Part shown: positions 27,317 to 37,235 of the stretch, one piece after another
Numbering within the stretch: the stretch's first letter is position 1
Layout: the number at the start of each line of letters is the position of its first letter
Notes under the pieces: model-generated
Told to the model about the DNA's origin: nothing
The model's database searches: none
The model's input: the letters and a program-made list of their open reading frames with translations, nothing else
From: Brevibacterium sanguinis
GTDB lineage: Bacteria; Actinomycetota; Actinomycetes; Actinomycetales; Brevibacteriaceae
Direction: 5' to 3'
Length of the DNA: 64,000 bases
Assembly: GCF_003315415.1 (NCBI RefSeq)
Contig: NZ_QNSB01000001.1
Location: forward strand, 124,001-188,000
Made by a program: the position numbers and the translations under genes

Positions 27317-28468
27317 TCAGGCCCGATCCGCGGGGACCGCGCAGGGCTTCGACGACCTCAGGTCTCCGATGAGGGAGCGGGTCACCTCGGTGAGCGAGCC
27401 CGTGGTCCTGAACACCTCGCGCTGTCGCTGGTAGGACACGCCGCGCTCGATGAGGGCGGTGATCGACCGCAGCTCCGGCAGGCAGCCGAGACGCTCGGCG
27501 GTGGGGCCGAGGCGCTCGATCTCGTCGGCGAGGCATTCGGTGACGAGGCGCTCATCGGCCGCGGCGTTCTCGATGATGATCGCCTCCATCCCGTACCGGG
27601 CGGCGCGCCACTTGTTCTCGGCGTGGAACCAGTCGGGCATCGTCGGCAGGGTCTCTCCCGCGTCGAGGCGGGCGGAGAAGTCGTCGACGAGGCACTGGAT
27701 GAGCGCGGTGAGCGCGGAGATCTCCTCGAGGGTGGGCACCCCGTCGCAGACCCGGACCTCGACCGTGCCCCAGTGCGGGGAGGGGCGGATGTCCCAGCGG
27801 ATCTCGTTGATGTGGTCGATGATCCCGGTCTTGAGCATGTCCTCGACGTAGCTCTCGTAGTCGGCCCACGTCTCGAACTGGAACGGCAGCCCGGCGGTGG
27901 GCAGCTGCTGGAACATCATCGCGCGGTTCGAGGCATAGCCGGTGTCCGTGCCGCCCCAGAACGGCGACGAGGCGCTCAGCGCCTGGAGGTGGGGGACATA
28001 GGCGAGGAGCGCGTTGAGGATCGGCAGCACCTTGTCGCGGGAGTCGATGCCGACATGGACGTGCACGCCGTAGATGAGCATGTTCCGCCCCCACCACTGG
28101 GTGCGGTCGACGAGCTCGAGATAGCGGTCCTTCGGCCGGATCTCCTGCGTCTGCCACTGGGCGAACGGGTGCGTGCCCGCGCACATGAGCTCGATCCCGC
28201 GCGGATCGGTGAGGGTGCGCAGGGTGGCCATCGCCTCGCTGAGGTCCGCGGCGATGCCGGGGACATCGGTGTGCACGCCGGTGACGAGTTCGATCGTGTT
28301 CGTGAGCATCTCGCCGACGATCCGGTTCTCGAAGTCCGGGGTGTGCTCCGCGACGGCCGCGAGCAGATCCTCGGCAGCGGGAGCCAGATCCAGGCTGTGA
28401 CCATCGATGAGAGCCAGTTCCCATTCGACACCGATGGTGGAACGGGGTGAGCGTGCGAAATCGACCAT
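27317..28468 (-). CDS. carboxylate-amine ligase of the GCS2/YbdK family
   Basis: 383 residues. The N-terminal TIGVEWELALID, IVGEMLTNTIELVTG, IYGVHVHVGID and WGTVEVRVCDGVPT match the YbdK-type glutamate-cysteine ligase 2 family. Many members have weak or unknown ligase activity; actinobacteria make mycothiol rather than glutathione, so the physiological product is uncertain. ATG 28468 follows TATGAT after 6 nt (leaderless). Divergent from the GH3 gene. Confidence 0.92.
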   Translation of the reverse strand: MVDFARSPRSTIGVEWELALIDGHSLDLAPAAEDLLAAVAEHTPDFENRIVGEMLTNTIELVTGVHTDVPGIAADLSEAMATLRTLTDPRGIELMCAGTHPFAQWQTQEIRPKDRYLELVDRTQWWGRNMLIYGVHVHVGIDSRDKVLPILNALLAYVPHLQALSASSPFWGGTDTGYASNRAMMFQQLPTAGLPFQFETWADYESYVEDMLKTGIIDHINEIRWDIRPSPHWGTVEVRVCDGVPTLEEISALTALIQCLVDDFSARLDAGETLPTMPDWFHAENKWRAARYGMEAIIIENAAADERLVTECLADEIERLGPTAERLGCLPELRSITALIERGVSYQRQREVFRTTGSLTEVTRSLIGDLRSSKPCAVPADRA

Positions 28469-28614
28469 GGACCGATCATAGTAGGGGACGGCGGCATTCC
28501 CGGTGCGCGAACAGTCGTGTGCGACGCCTCATGACATGAGCCGGTTTCCCGCCTCCGAGCGACCCGAGGATGCGGTCCGGGCGGCCGGCTGTCCGTGACC
28601 AGTAGCATGGGGTC

Positions 28615-30213
28615 ATGCGTTTCGGTCTCACCTGCACGGCACTGACCATGGCTCTCGCGCTCGCCGGCTGCTCGTCGAGCGCTCCCGAGGAGGCGCCCAC
28701 CGGTGATCCCTCGGCTCCGACACCCTCACCCGAGGACCTGCCGGCGCCCGCCGACATCTCCCCGGCCGACTTCGCCGACGAGGCCGAGGACATCGTCGGC
28801 GGTCTCTCCGACGAGGAGCTCGCCGGCTCCGTCATCATCGGCACCTGGGCCGGCACCGACACGCAGGCCGGGGTTCGCCTCATCACCGAGCACCACCTCG
28901 GCGGGGTCATCGTCATGAAGGACAACCTTCCCGAGACCCCCGAACCCGCGCAGGTCGCCGGGGTCACCGAGGCGCTCGCCGGTGCCCGCACCGAGGGTCG
29001 GCCCGTGTCGATCGGCGTCGACCAGGAGGGCGGGCCCGTGTCCCGGCTGAGCACGGGAGCCCTGCCGTTCCCTCCGCTCATGGCCCTCGCGGCCACCGGT
29101 GACCTCGGGCTCACCGCCGAGGCGACGGCCGTGCAGGCCAGGGACCTCACCGACCTCGGCTTCACGATCGACTTCGCCCCGACCGCGGACGTGACGACCG
29201 GGCCCGACGATGTGACGATCAACGTCCGCTCCGCCGGGGACGATCACGAGGACGTCGCCGAGGTGGTCGCCTCCGTCGTCGAGGGTTACTGGGCGGGCGG
29301 GATGGCCGGGGCGGCCAAGCACTTCCCGGGGCACGGTCGGCTGGGCGTCGACTCCCACGAGTCCCTGCCGGTGTCGACGAAGAGCATCGACGAGCTCGAG
29401 GACACCGACCTGCTGCCGTTCCGGTCCGCCGTCGAGGCGGGGGTGCCGATGGTGATGATGGGGCACATCGCGCTGCCGGACGCGACGACGACTCCGGCCA
29501 CCCTCAACGAGGAGGCCTACTCGGCGCTGCGGGACACGCTCGACCACGACGGAGTCATCGTCACCGATGCGCTCAACATGAAGGCCGTCCCGCAGGACCT
29601 CGGCGGCGGCGAGACCGTCCGGGCGCTCAAGGCCGGTGCCGACCTCGCGCTCATGCCGCCGGATTCGGCCGCCGCACAGCAGGCGGTGCTGGCCGCCCTC
29701 GGCTCCGGGGACCTGAAGAGGGACGACCTCGTCGAGAAGGCCGAGCGGGTGGTGGCGATGCAGCTCGCGACCGAGGAGGCACAGAGGAGCGTCGAGGCCG
29801 CAGGCGGGTCGGGAAGCGGCGGCAGCGAGGCCGTCCTCACCGAGGTCGCCGAGAAGTCGCTGACGGTGCTCAAGGGCGAGTGCGAGTTCCCCGGAACCGA
29901 CTCGATCGACATCGTCGGCGGCAGCGAGGCGGAGACGGCCGCCCTCACGGCGGCGGCCGAGGACGAGGGCCTGCGGGTGGGATCAGGGGGAACGACCGTC
30001 TCCCTGAGCCCGCAGACCTCTGCCGACGTCGCGGTCGGGACCGCCGCCCCGTGGACGATGCGCAGCACCTCGGCGCCGTCGGCGGTGACGGCGTATGACG
30101 ACAACCCGTTCGCTCTGCGGGCGGTGGCGAAGTGGCTCAAGGGCGAACTGAGCGCCGCGGGACGGCTGCCCGTGGAATATCCGGGCAGCGACGAGGCTCC
30201 CGACTGCGCCTGA
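28615..30213 (+). CDS. secreted GH3 beta-N-acetylhexosaminidase-like lipoprotein
   Basis: 532 residues. Lipobox LAGC with Cys19. The GH3 barrel has VDQEGGPVSR, KHFPGHG at 235-241, DSHES with the His248 acid/base dyad of NagZ enzymes, and the nucleophile Asp318 in VIVTDALNM. It probably removes GlcNAc from muropeptides outside the membrane. About 130 C-terminal residues form an extra domain. ATG 28615 follows TAGCAT by 6 nt (leaderless). Confidence 0.93.
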   Translation: MRFGLTCTALTMALALAGCSSSAPEEAPTGDPSAPTPSPEDLPAPADISPADFADEAEDIVGGLSDEELAGSVIIGTWAGTDTQAGVRLITEHHLGGVIVMKDNLPETPEPAQVAGVTEALAGARTEGRPVSIGVDQEGGPVSRLSTGALPFPPLMALAATGDLGLTAEATAVQARDLTDLGFTIDFAPTADVTTGPDDVTINVRSAGDDHEDVAEVVASVVEGYWAGGMAGAAKHFPGHGRLGVDSHESLPVSTKSIDELEDTDLLPFRSAVEAGVPMVMMGHIALPDATTTPATLNEEAYSALRDTLDHDGVIVTDALNMKAVPQDLGGGETVRALKAGADLALMPPDSAAAQQAVLAALGSGDLKRDDLVEKAERVVAMQLATEEAQRSVEAAGGSGSGGSEAVLTEVAEKSLTVLKGECEFPGTDSIDIVGGSEAETAALTAAAEDEGLRVGSGGTTVSLSPQTSADVAVGTAAPWTMRSTSAPSAVTAYDDNPFALRAVAKWLKGELSAAGRLPVEYPGSDEAPDCA

Positions 30214-30305
30214 TCCTGTGCCGGTCGCTGGCTCGCCCACTCGGCAGCCGCTGCCACCAGGGTATGGTGCCGCTTTTCAACGCCCGCGCCGTCACCGCGA
30301 CCTGA

Positions 30306-30345
30306 AAGTGGAATCGCGCGGCTCAAGTGCAGCGCGATTCCACTT
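30306..30345. terminator. bidirectional hairpin terminator
   Basis: A perfect 14-bp stem (30306-30319 with 30332-30345, AAGTGGAATCGCGC and its complement) surrounds a 12-nt loop. It lies between the converging GH3 and sulfurtransferase genes, 92 nt past one stop and 41 nt past the other. Confidence 0.75.
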
Positions 30346-30386
30346 CTTGGCAGCGGTCGTCAACCCCTCCGCCGGTCAGGCCACGG

Positions 30387-31217
30387 TCACTCGGTCTCGA
30401 CCGGACGGGCGGGATCGGAGGACCAGCCGGACCAGCTCGCCGGGTAGAGGACGGAGTCGACGCCGAGCGTCGCGAGCGCCAGCGCATTGTGGCAGGCCGT
30501 GACCCCGGAACCGCAGTAGACGCCGACGGGCTGCTCGAGTGCGCCGAGCTCGGCGAACCGGGCGCGCAGCGCCGCGTCGTCGAGGAACCGTCCTCCGCTC
30601 GTGTTGTCCGTCGCCGGGGCGCTCTTCGCCCCCGGGATGTGCCCGGCCCGCGGATCGAGCGGTTCGACCTCGCCGCGGAAGCGCTCCTTCGCGCGGGCAT
30701 CGAGCAGCACGCCGTCGAACGCGGCCGCCGCGTCCGCGTCGATGACCGGCAGCGACCCGGCGGAGATGGTCACCGTGCTCGGGTCCACCGTCGCACCCGG
30801 ACCGGTCTCGAGCTCGCCTCCGGCCTCGAGCCAGGCGCGCAGGCCCCCGTCGAGGACCCGCGCGTTGAGCCCGGCCCACCGCAGCAGCCACCAGGCACGG
30901 GCGGCGCCGAGGGCGGAGTTGTCGTCGTAGACGACGACATCGGTGAGGGCGTCGATGCCCCACCGGCGCACCTGCTGCTCGAACCGCTCCGGTGAGGGGA
31001 GGGGATGGCGGCCGGCCGTCGGATCGGTCGCGGAATGGTCGGCGAGTTCGGTGTCGAGGTCGACGTAGACGGCGCCGGGAATGTGCCCGGCCGCGAAGTC
31101 GTCGCGACCGTCGGGCTTCGTCAGCGTCCACCGGACGTCGAGCAGCCTCGGCGCGGAGCCGGTGGTCAGCTTCTCGAGCAGCTCCTCGGCGGTGATGAGC
31201 ACGTCCGCTCGGGTCAT
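30387..31217 (-). CDS. sseA: thiosulfate/3-mercaptopyruvate sulfurtransferase
   Basis: 276 residues with two rhodanese domains. The N-terminal inactive one has LLDVRW and GHIPGAVYVDLD. The catalytic one has LLDARAKERFRGEVEP and the active loop CGSGVTA with Cys235. The CGSG(V/T)T type loop favours mercaptopyruvate or thiosulfate. ATG 31217 overlaps the methyltransferase stop (ATGA). Confidence 0.93.
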   Translation of the reverse strand: MTRADVLITAEELLEKLTTGSAPRLLDVRWTLTKPDGRDDFAAGHIPGAVYVDLDTELADHSATDPTAGRHPLPSPERFEQQVRRWGIDALTDVVVYDDNSALGAARAWWLLRWAGLNARVLDGGLRAWLEAGGELETGPGATVDPSTVTISAGSLPVIDADAAAAFDGVLLDARAKERFRGEVEPLDPRAGHIPGAKSAPATDNTSGGRFLDDAALRARFAELGALEQPVGVYCGSGVTACHNALALATLGVDSVLYPASWSGWSSDPARPVETE

Positions 31218-32452
31218 GATGCGGTCTCCTTGGTCGTTGGTGTCACCGGGTGGGTGAGAAGGACGACATGGCGCTCGCCGACCCGCGTGAACACGAGAGT
31301 CGCGCGCTCGCCCTTCGGAAGCTTGAGCTGACGCCTGACCTGGTCGGGGACGATGTCGGCGCCGCGTTTCTTGATGACCACGGACCCGATCCCGCGGGCG
31401 ATGAGCTCACGGCGCAGGGTCGGGATCTTCGCCGGCAGCACCTCGGCGATCCGGTACGCCGTGACCCCGGCCGCGGCGGGGCCCGCGGGCTCGTCGTCGG
31501 TCGTGAGGTAGGCGATGCGCGGGTGCACGCGGCGCGCCCGCAGCCCGGGGCACAGCGCGGTGACCAGACCGGCGCGCACGATCGCCCCATCGGGTTCGAG
31601 CAGGTACTCGCCGAGCTCGCCGATGCCGGACTCGTCCTCGGCCGGGACGTCGTTCTCGTGGACGAGCAGGGTGCGCTCGCCCATGACCAGGGCGCTGCGG
31701 CCGGGCCGCTGCCGGGCGGCCCCGAAGTACAGGCACACCTCGACGACCTCGCCGCCGTGGGAGACCCATTGGGCCTCGGCCTCGTCGGGGATGAGCGCGT
31801 GGTCGAGCGCGGGACCGAGCTTGACCCCGGCCGAGCGTGCCGCCAGCGCCTGGGCGACGACCCAGGACAGGGAGGGGGAGAACTCGTCGGGGTCGGTGAT
31901 GCGCGAGGTCGAGCCCTGCCTGGTGCCCCGGCCGATCCGCCGGCGCGCCGGATCGAACCACAGGGCGTCGAATCCGGAGGTGTCGATGTCCTCGGCGCGG
32001 GCGTGCTCGACGCGGACGCTGGAGAGGTGGCGGAGGTTGTAGCTGGCGATGGCGGCGGTGACCTCGTCGGAGTCGACGGCCGTGACCTCGGCGCCGAGCC
32101 CGGCGAAGGCGAACGCGTCCGCCCCGATCCCGCAGCCGAGATCGGCGATCGTCACCGCCTCCCCGCCCTCGCCGAGGAAGCGGCGGGCATGGTGGGCCGC
32201 GACCGGCAGCCGGGTGGCCTGGGCCAGACCGTCGCGGGTGAAGAGCATCTCGGCGGCGAACGGGCCGAGCTTCGCCTCGGCGTCCTTGCGCAGCCGCGCC
32301 TGCGTGAGCAGAGCGGCGGTCACCTCGGCGGAGTACCCCTCCTTCCGCAGGGCCGCGGACCGGGCGAGCTCATCGGCGGGCAGGTCCTCGATGCGGTCGA
32401 GCCGGTCGAGGACGGAGACGTCGAGGAGTTCGGTGAGAGTCTGCGGATCCAT
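31214..32452 (-). CDS. class I SAM-dependent methyltransferase with THUMP-like C-terminus
   Basis: 412 residues. SAM motif I is TIADLGCGIGADAFAF with AEVTAVDSDE after it, and ALWFDPARR resembles the motif-IV position of RNA/DNA methyltransferases. The C-terminal 100 residues contain GSVVIKKRGADI, the THUMP-like domain found with this family. It may modify an RNA, but no substrate is known. ATG 32452 follows TAGGGT after 6 nt (leaderless). Confidence 0.85.
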   Translation of the reverse strand: MDPQTLTELLDVSVLDRLDRIEDLPADELARSAALRKEGYSAEVTAALLTQARLRKDAEAKLGPFAAEMLFTRDGLAQATRLPVAAHHARRFLGEGGEAVTIADLGCGIGADAFAFAGLGAEVTAVDSDEVTAAIASYNLRHLSSVRVEHARAEDIDTSGFDALWFDPARRRIGRGTRQGSTSRITDPDEFSPSLSWVVAQALAARSAGVKLGPALDHALIPDEAEAQWVSHGGEVVEVCLYFGAARQRPGRSALVMGERTLLVHENDVPAEDESGIGELGEYLLEPDGAIVRAGLVTALCPGLRARRVHPRIAYLTTDDEPAGPAAAGVTAYRIAEVLPAKIPTLRRELIARGIGSVVIKKRGADIVPDQVRRQLKLPKGERATLVFTRVGERHVVLLTHPVTPTTKETAS

Positions 32453-32532
32453 GGGTTCACCCTATCGCCACGGCCGCGGCACGTGCACCGCGTCCTGTGT
32501 CCGCGGAGAAGCGGTGATGTAAGTTGTTGGCT

Positions 32533-33450
32533 GTGACGCTACTGACCGCCCGCGACATCCGCGAGATCGCCGCTGACCTAGGACTGCGCCCCACGAAGCA
32601 GCGGGGCCAGAACTTCGTCATCGACCCCAACACCGTGCGCTCGATCGTCGCCGCGGCGGACCTCGACGGGCCGCAGAACGTCGTCGAGATCGGCCCCGGA
32701 CTGGGCTCGCTGACCCTCGGCCTCCTCGAAGCCGGTCATCACGTCACCGCCGTCGAGATCGACGACGTCCTCGCCGCGCGGCTGCCGGTGACGATCGCCG
32801 AGTATGCGGTCCCGGAGACGGACACCCTCGCCGAGGCGGGCGACGCCTCCGGTGACGCCGCGGAGCCCTCGGCCGCCGCTCGGTTCGACCTCGTCAACGC
32901 CGACGCCCTGCGCGTCACCGCGCTGCCCGTCGAGCCGCAGGCCCTCGTCGCCAACCTGCCCTACAACGTGGCCGTGCCGGTGCTCCTGCACTTCCTCGAG
33001 ATCTTCCCCAGCCTGAGATCCGTCCTCGTCATGGTCCAGCTCGAGGTCGCCGAGCGCCTGTCGGCCGGCCCCGGCTCGCGGACCTACGGGGTGCCGAGCG
33101 TCAAGGCGCAGTGGTACGGGGACGTCACCCTGGCCGGGCGCATCGGCAAGAACGTCTTCTGGCCGGCCCCGAACATCGACTCCGGCCTCGTCCGCATCGA
33201 CGTCACCCGCACCGAGCGGGACCCGCAGGAGCGTCGTCGCCTGTTCGGCCTCGTCGACGCCGCCTTCGCGCAGCGCCGCAAGACCCTGCGCGCGGCCCTG
33301 GCGACCTGGGCCGGCAGCCCGCAGAGGGCCGAGGAGATCCTCCACGCGGCGGGGATCGACCCACGCACCCGGGGGGAGGCGCTCGGCGTCGCCGACTTCG
33401 AACGCCTCGCCGCCGCCGGCCACGCGCTGAGCGAGGACGGACGGGCATGA
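32533..33450 (+). CDS. rsmA: 16S rRNA (adenine1518/1519-N6)-dimethyltransferase
   Basis: 305 residues from GTG 32533. [12 protein letters not shown], motif [17 protein letters not shown] and the catalytic NLPYNVAVP are diagnostic for KsgA. The N-terminus is assigned to GTG 32533 because TAAGTT lies 7 nt upstream; a TTG at 32524 would add three residues. An Ala/Asp/Glu-rich insert lies near 32811-32880, between the methyl-donor fold strands. Overlaps ispE by ATGA. Confidence 0.96.
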   Translation: MTLLTARDIREIAADLGLRPTKQRGQNFVIDPNTVRSIVAAADLDGPQNVVEIGPGLGSLTLGLLEAGHHVTAVEIDDVLAARLPVTIAEYAVPETDTLAEAGDASGDAAEPSAAARFDLVNADALRVTALPVEPQALVANLPYNVAVPVLLHFLEIFPSLRSVLVMVQLEVAERLSAGPGSRTYGVPSVKAQWYGDVTLAGRIGKNVFWPAPNIDSGLVRIDVTRTERDPQERRRLFGLVDAAFAQRRKTLRAALATWAGSPQRAEEILHAAGIDPRTRGEALGVADFERLAAAGHALSEDGRA

Positions 33451-34394
33451 ACGCCCCGAGCCCGGCCCGCGCCCTGGCCCCGATCACGGTGCGCGCTCCC
33501 GGGAAGATCAACGTCCACCTCGGCGTCGGCGGCCTCGACGAACACGGCTATCACGAGCTCGCGACCGTCTTCCAGGCGCTCAACCTCACCGAGACCCTCA
33601 CGCTCATCCCCGGCGGCAGCGGCCGCATCGAGGTGCGGGGGAGGTACGCCGAGGCGGGAGTGCCCCAGGACGAGACGAACATCGCCCGCCGGGCCGTGAG
33701 GTCCCTCATCGAGGCCCTCGAGGGCTGGAAGGACCTCGACGTCCTCCACGACCTCGACATCGTCATCGACAAGCAGGTGCCCGTGGCCGGGGGGATGGGC
33801 GGGGGCTCGGCCGATGCCGCGGCCGCCCTGGTCGGCGCGGCCCACCTCGTCGGAGGCGTCCGCGACGAGGTCCTCCACGAGTGCGCGGTCGCCGTCGGCG
33901 CCGATGTCGCCTTCCTCCTGCGCGGAGGGACGGCGATCGGGCGCGGCCGCGGTGAGAAGCTCACCCCGGTCCTCACCCGCGGGTCCTTCCACTGGGTGCT
34001 CGCCACCTCGGCGGGGCAGCTGTCGACCCCGCGCATCTACGCCCGCTTCGACGAGCTCAACCCCGCCCCGGAGCCCGCGGTCGTCCCCGACCAGGTCCTC
34101 ACGGCGCTCGCCGCGGGGGATCCCGACGCGCTGGCCGCCGCGGCCGCGAACGACCTCACCGAGGCGGCGGTCTCCGCGATGCCCGAACTCGCCGAGGTGA
34201 TGGAGGCCGGGCGCGCCGCCGGTGCGCTCCTGCCCCTGCTCAGCGGCTCGGGACCGACGATCGGGTTCCTCGCCCGCGACGCCCACCACGCCCTCGACCT
34301 CGCCGTGCTGCTGCAGGCCACACGCGGGGTGAAGGAGGCGATCAGGACGACGGGACCGGCACCGGGCGCGCACGTGGTGCACGACTCCCGATGA
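33447..34394 (+). CDS. ispE: 4-diphosphocytidyl-2-C-methyl-D-erythritol kinase
   Basis: 315 residues. GHMP kinase of the MEP isoprenoid pathway. [14 protein letters not shown], the ATP loop [18 protein letters not shown] and the C-terminal [12 protein letters not shown] are characteristic. The rsmA-ispE pair is conserved in actinobacteria. Both ends overlap neighbours by ATGA. Confidence 0.97.
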   Translation: MNAPSPARALAPITVRAPGKINVHLGVGGLDEHGYHELATVFQALNLTETLTLIPGGSGRIEVRGRYAEAGVPQDETNIARRAVRSLIEALEGWKDLDVLHDLDIVIDKQVPVAGGMGGGSADAAAALVGAAHLVGGVRDEVLHECAVAVGADVAFLLRGGTAIGRGRGEKLTPVLTRGSFHWVLATSAGQLSTPRIYARFDELNPAPEPAVVPDQVLTALAAGDPDALAAAAANDLTEAAVSAMPELAEVMEAGRAAGALLPLLSGSGPTIGFLARDAHHALDLAVLLQATRGVKEAIRTTGPAPGAHVVHDSR

Positions 34395-35110
34395 CCGCCG
34401 GCGGGAACCTCCACGAGAGCGTGCTCAACGCCGTCGGCACCGACATCGTCTCCGGCGCACTCGCCCCCGGCACGGTGATCCGCACCGAGGAGCTGCGCTC
34501 ACGCTACGAGGTCTCCGTGTCCGTCGTCAGGGAGGTCGTGCGCGTCCTCGAGTCGCTCGGCATGGTCAAGCCGGTCCGCCGCCTCGGACTGGTCATCCTC
34601 GCGATGCGAGAGTGGACGATCCTCGACCCGCTCGTCGTGCGCTGGCGGATGGCCGCACACCCGGGCATCCAGCTGCGGTCGCTGACGGAGCTGCGCGTCG
34701 CCATCGAACCGCAGGCCGCGCACTTGGCGGCACTCCACGCGGACGCGGCCGCCGCCGAGGAGATCATGCACCTGGCGGCGCGGATGCGCTCGGCCGGCCG
34801 CAGCGGCGATGTCGAGGCCGTCCTCGACGCCGACATCGCCTACCACCGGGCGGTGCTGCGAGCCGGCGGCAACGAGCTCTTCGCCTCCTTCGACTCGGTC
34901 GTCGCCGAGATCCTCACGGGACGGACGAACGCCGGACTGATGCCGCGCTTCCCCCACCCCGAGGCGCTGCAGTGGCATTTCGACGTCGCCGATGCGATCG
35001 GCGCCCAGGATCCGCAGCGGGCCCATGAGGCGATGACGAAGATCATGGTCAGGGCGTTCGACGAGATGGAGGACGCTTGGGCCGGCGAAACCCGGCTGCG
35101 CACGGACTGA
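34391..35110 (+). CDS. GntR-family FCD regulator, probably of gluconate genes
   Basis: 239 residues. N-terminal winged helix (SGALAPGTVIRTEELRSRYEVS, then VVREVVRVLESLGMV) and an FCD effector domain from about residue 95, with probable metal ligands in DADIAYHRAV (Asp148, His152) and WHFDVADAI. Its gene lies head-to-head in function with gntP and gntK on the other strand and is coupled to ispE by ATGA. Control of gluconate uptake is inferred from position. Confidence 0.85.
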   Translation: MTAGGNLHESVLNAVGTDIVSGALAPGTVIRTEELRSRYEVSVSVVREVVRVLESLGMVKPVRRLGLVILAMREWTILDPLVVRWRMAAHPGIQLRSLTELRVAIEPQAAHLAALHADAAAAEEIMHLAARMRSAGRSGDVEAVLDADIAYHRAVLRAGGNELFASFDSVVAEILTGRTNAGLMPRFPHPEALQWHFDVADAIGAQDPQRAHEAMTKIMVRAFDEMEDAWAGETRLRTD

Positions 35111-35122
35111 CGCCGTCGGGCC

Positions 35123-36526
35123 TCAGGCGAGGCCGGCGATGCCGTAGAGGGCGAGGCTGAAGGCGAACCCGACGACGCCGAGGAGCGCCTGGGCCACGGT
35201 CCAGGTCTTCAGGGTCGTCTTCGTGTCCATGCCGAAGAACCGGGAGACGAGCCAGAATCCGGAGTCGTTGACATGGCTGGCGAACACGGAGCCGGCGGCC
35301 AGGGCGAGGACGATCGCGACGACCTGCAGGCTCGAGAAGTCCGGATTGCCGACGACGACCGGCTGCATGAGGGCGGCCGCCGTCGTCAGCGCCACCGTGG
35401 CCGAGCCCTGGGCGACGCGCACGATCGCGGCGATGATGAACCCGGCGACGATGACCGGCAGTCCGAGGGCGGCCAGGGAGTCGGCGATCGAGTCGCCGAT
35501 CCCGCTCGCCCGCAGGACGCCGCCGAACATCCCGCCGGCGCCGGTGATGAGGATGATCGAGCAGACGGGGCCGAGCGCGGAATCGACGATGGTCTCGACC
35601 AGCGTGGCGTCCTTGCGCTTGCGCCATCCCAGCAGCCACATGGCCGCGAAGACCGTGATGAGGAGGGCGATCGGCGTCTCGCCGAGCATCCGCAGGATCG
35701 TCACCGCGGTCGTCTCGGCATCGATCCAGCCGGCCTGACCGGCGAAGTTGAGGCCGGTGTTGAGGAAGATGAGCACCAGCGGCAGGGCCAGGAGGAAGAC
35801 GACGGTCGAGAGCCTCGGCGAGGATTCGAAGTCGTGGAACTCCTCATTGCCGTTGCCGGCGAGGATCGTCGGCACGGGCACGTCGAAGCGCCGACCGACG
35901 GCGAGGCCGAACAGGTAGCCGACGAGGTACCACGTGGGGATGGCGATGATGAGGCCGCAGATGAGGACGAGGCCGACATTGGCCTCGAGCAGTCCGGACG
36001 CCGCGACCGGACCCGGGTGCGGCGGGACGAAGATGTGCATCGCCGAGAACGCCAGCGCGGCGGGGAAGGCGTAGAGGAGCAGGGAGCCGCCGAGGCGCCG
36101 GGCGACGGTGAAGATGATCGGCAGCATGACGACGAGCCCGGCGTCGAAGAAGATCGGGAATCCGAACAGCAGTGACGTGACGCCGAGCGCCAATGGTGCG
36201 CGCTTCTCCCCGAACACGCGGATGAGGGCATCCGTGAGGACCTGAGCGCCCCCGGAGAGCTCGAGCATCCGCCCGAGCATCGCCCCGAGGCCGACGAGGA
36301 GGGCGACGCTGGCCAGGGTCGACCCGAAGCCGTCGTAGAGGACGGTGACGAGGTCGGCGGGGGCGATCCCGGCGGCGAGGGCGGTGATGACGCTGACGAC
36401 CACGAGGGCGATGAACGCATGGAGCCGGAAGCGGATGATGAGGAGGAGCAGGAGGGCGATGGCGACCGCCGCGATGCCCAGCAGGGCGGAAGCGGGCAGG
36501 GTCCAGTTGAGTGAGATGTCGGTCAT
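35123..36526 (-). CDS. gntP: gluconate:H+ symporter, GntP family
   Basis: 467 residues with a dozen or more hydrophobic helices. LFGFPIFFDAGLVVMLPI, HIFVPPHPGPVAASGLL and the GAGGMFGGVLRASGIGD segment near the C-terminal half are characteristic of GntP permeases. It lies 18 nt downstream of gntK, so both are on one transcript. Converges on the FCD regulator gene. Confidence 0.95.
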   Translation of the reverse strand: MTDISLNWTLPASALLGIAAVAIALLLLLIIRFRLHAFIALVVVSVITALAAGIAPADLVTVLYDGFGSTLASVALLVGLGAMLGRMLELSGGAQVLTDALIRVFGEKRAPLALGVTSLLFGFPIFFDAGLVVMLPIIFTVARRLGGSLLLYAFPAALAFSAMHIFVPPHPGPVAASGLLEANVGLVLICGLIIAIPTWYLVGYLFGLAVGRRFDVPVPTILAGNGNEEFHDFESSPRLSTVVFLLALPLVLIFLNTGLNFAGQAGWIDAETTAVTILRMLGETPIALLITVFAAMWLLGWRKRKDATLVETIVDSALGPVCSIILITGAGGMFGGVLRASGIGDSIADSLAALGLPVIVAGFIIAAIVRVAQGSATVALTTAAALMQPVVVGNPDFSSLQVVAIVLALAAGSVFASHVNDSGFWLVSRFFGMDTKTTLKTWTVAQALLGVVGFAFSLALYGIAGLA

Positions 36527-36544
36527 TCCTCTTCCTCGAGGTCT

Positions 36545-37171
36545 CTAGTGGTCGGCGTGGGGACGGTGGGTGGGGGAGCGGTCGGAGTCGGTGGCGTCGG
36601 TCGTCGCGGCCGCCTCGGGGTCGGCATCGGTCGTCGCGGTCGCCTCGGGGAGGGACTCGGCGAGCTTGGCGAGGATGGTCCTGCAGACCTCGTCGGGCGG
36701 GACGTCGATCGGGGCGATGAGGTGGGCCTCGTCGGGGTCGAGCGGCTCGAGGGTGCTCAGCTGCGAGTCGACGAGGGTGGGGGACATGAATTCGTGGGAG
36801 CGGAAGGCCAGGTGCTCGACGATCTTCTCCTTGGCCCCGGTGAGGTGGATGAAGAAGGCCTGGGGCACCCGCGCCCGCAGGTAGTCGCGGTAGGCGCGCT
36901 TGAGGGCCGAGCACGCGATGACGGGTGGGGAGTCCGACCCCAGATGGAGCGCGACCGCCCGCAGCCACGGCCACCGGTCATCGTCGTCGAGCGGGGTCCC
37001 CGAGGCCATCTTCGCCTTGTTCGCCGCACTGTGGAGGTCGTCTCCATCGAGGAACTCGATGCCGAGCTCAGCGGCGAGCAGCTGTCCGACCGTCGTCTTC
37101 CCGGTCCCGGAGACGCCCATGACGATGAAGGGAGGGAGGGATGCGAACCTCTGGCGAGCGCCGTGTTCCAT
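36545..37171 (-). CDS. gntK: gluconokinase
   Basis: 208 residues. Phosphorylates gluconate to 6-phosphogluconate, the substrate of the divergently encoded Gnd. P-loop VMGVSGTGKTT, then FLDGDDLHSAANKAKMASG and ACSALKRAYRDYLR. ATG 37171 with AGAGG nine nt upstream is preferred; TTG 37180 would add three residues. The C-terminal ~35 residues are an Ala/Asp/Thr-rich tail not usual for the family. Confidence 0.95.
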   Translation of the reverse strand: MEHGARQRFASLPPFIVMGVSGTGKTTVGQLLAAELGIEFLDGDDLHSAANKAKMASGTPLDDDDRWPWLRAVALHLGSDSPPVIACSALKRAYRDYLRARVPQAFFIHLTGAKEKIVEHLAFRSHEFMSPTLVDSQLSTLEPLDPDEAHLIAPIDVPPDEVCRTILAKLAESLPEATATTDADPEAAATTDATDSDRSPTHRPHADH

Positions 37172-37192
37172 CTCCGTCAACCTCTCGAAAAC

Positions 37193-37221
37193 ATATGATG
37201 ATATTGCTAGACTTCTGTCAA
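37193..37221 (-). promoter_or_regulatory. gntK-gntP promoter
   Basis: On the minus strand a perfect TTGACA (37216-37221) is followed by 17 bp and TCATAT (37193-37198). The operator-like palindrome touches the -35 on its upstream side. Confidence 0.5.
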
Positions 37222-37235
37222 TAAATCAGATTTAT
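37221..37235. promoter_or_regulatory. perfect palindrome, candidate operator of the gluconate regulator
   Basis: ATAAATC-A-GATTTAT is a perfect 15-bp palindrome in the A/T-rich divergent region between gntK and gnd. It overlaps the -35 of gntK by one base, so binding could block or recruit polymerase. Confidence 0.5.
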
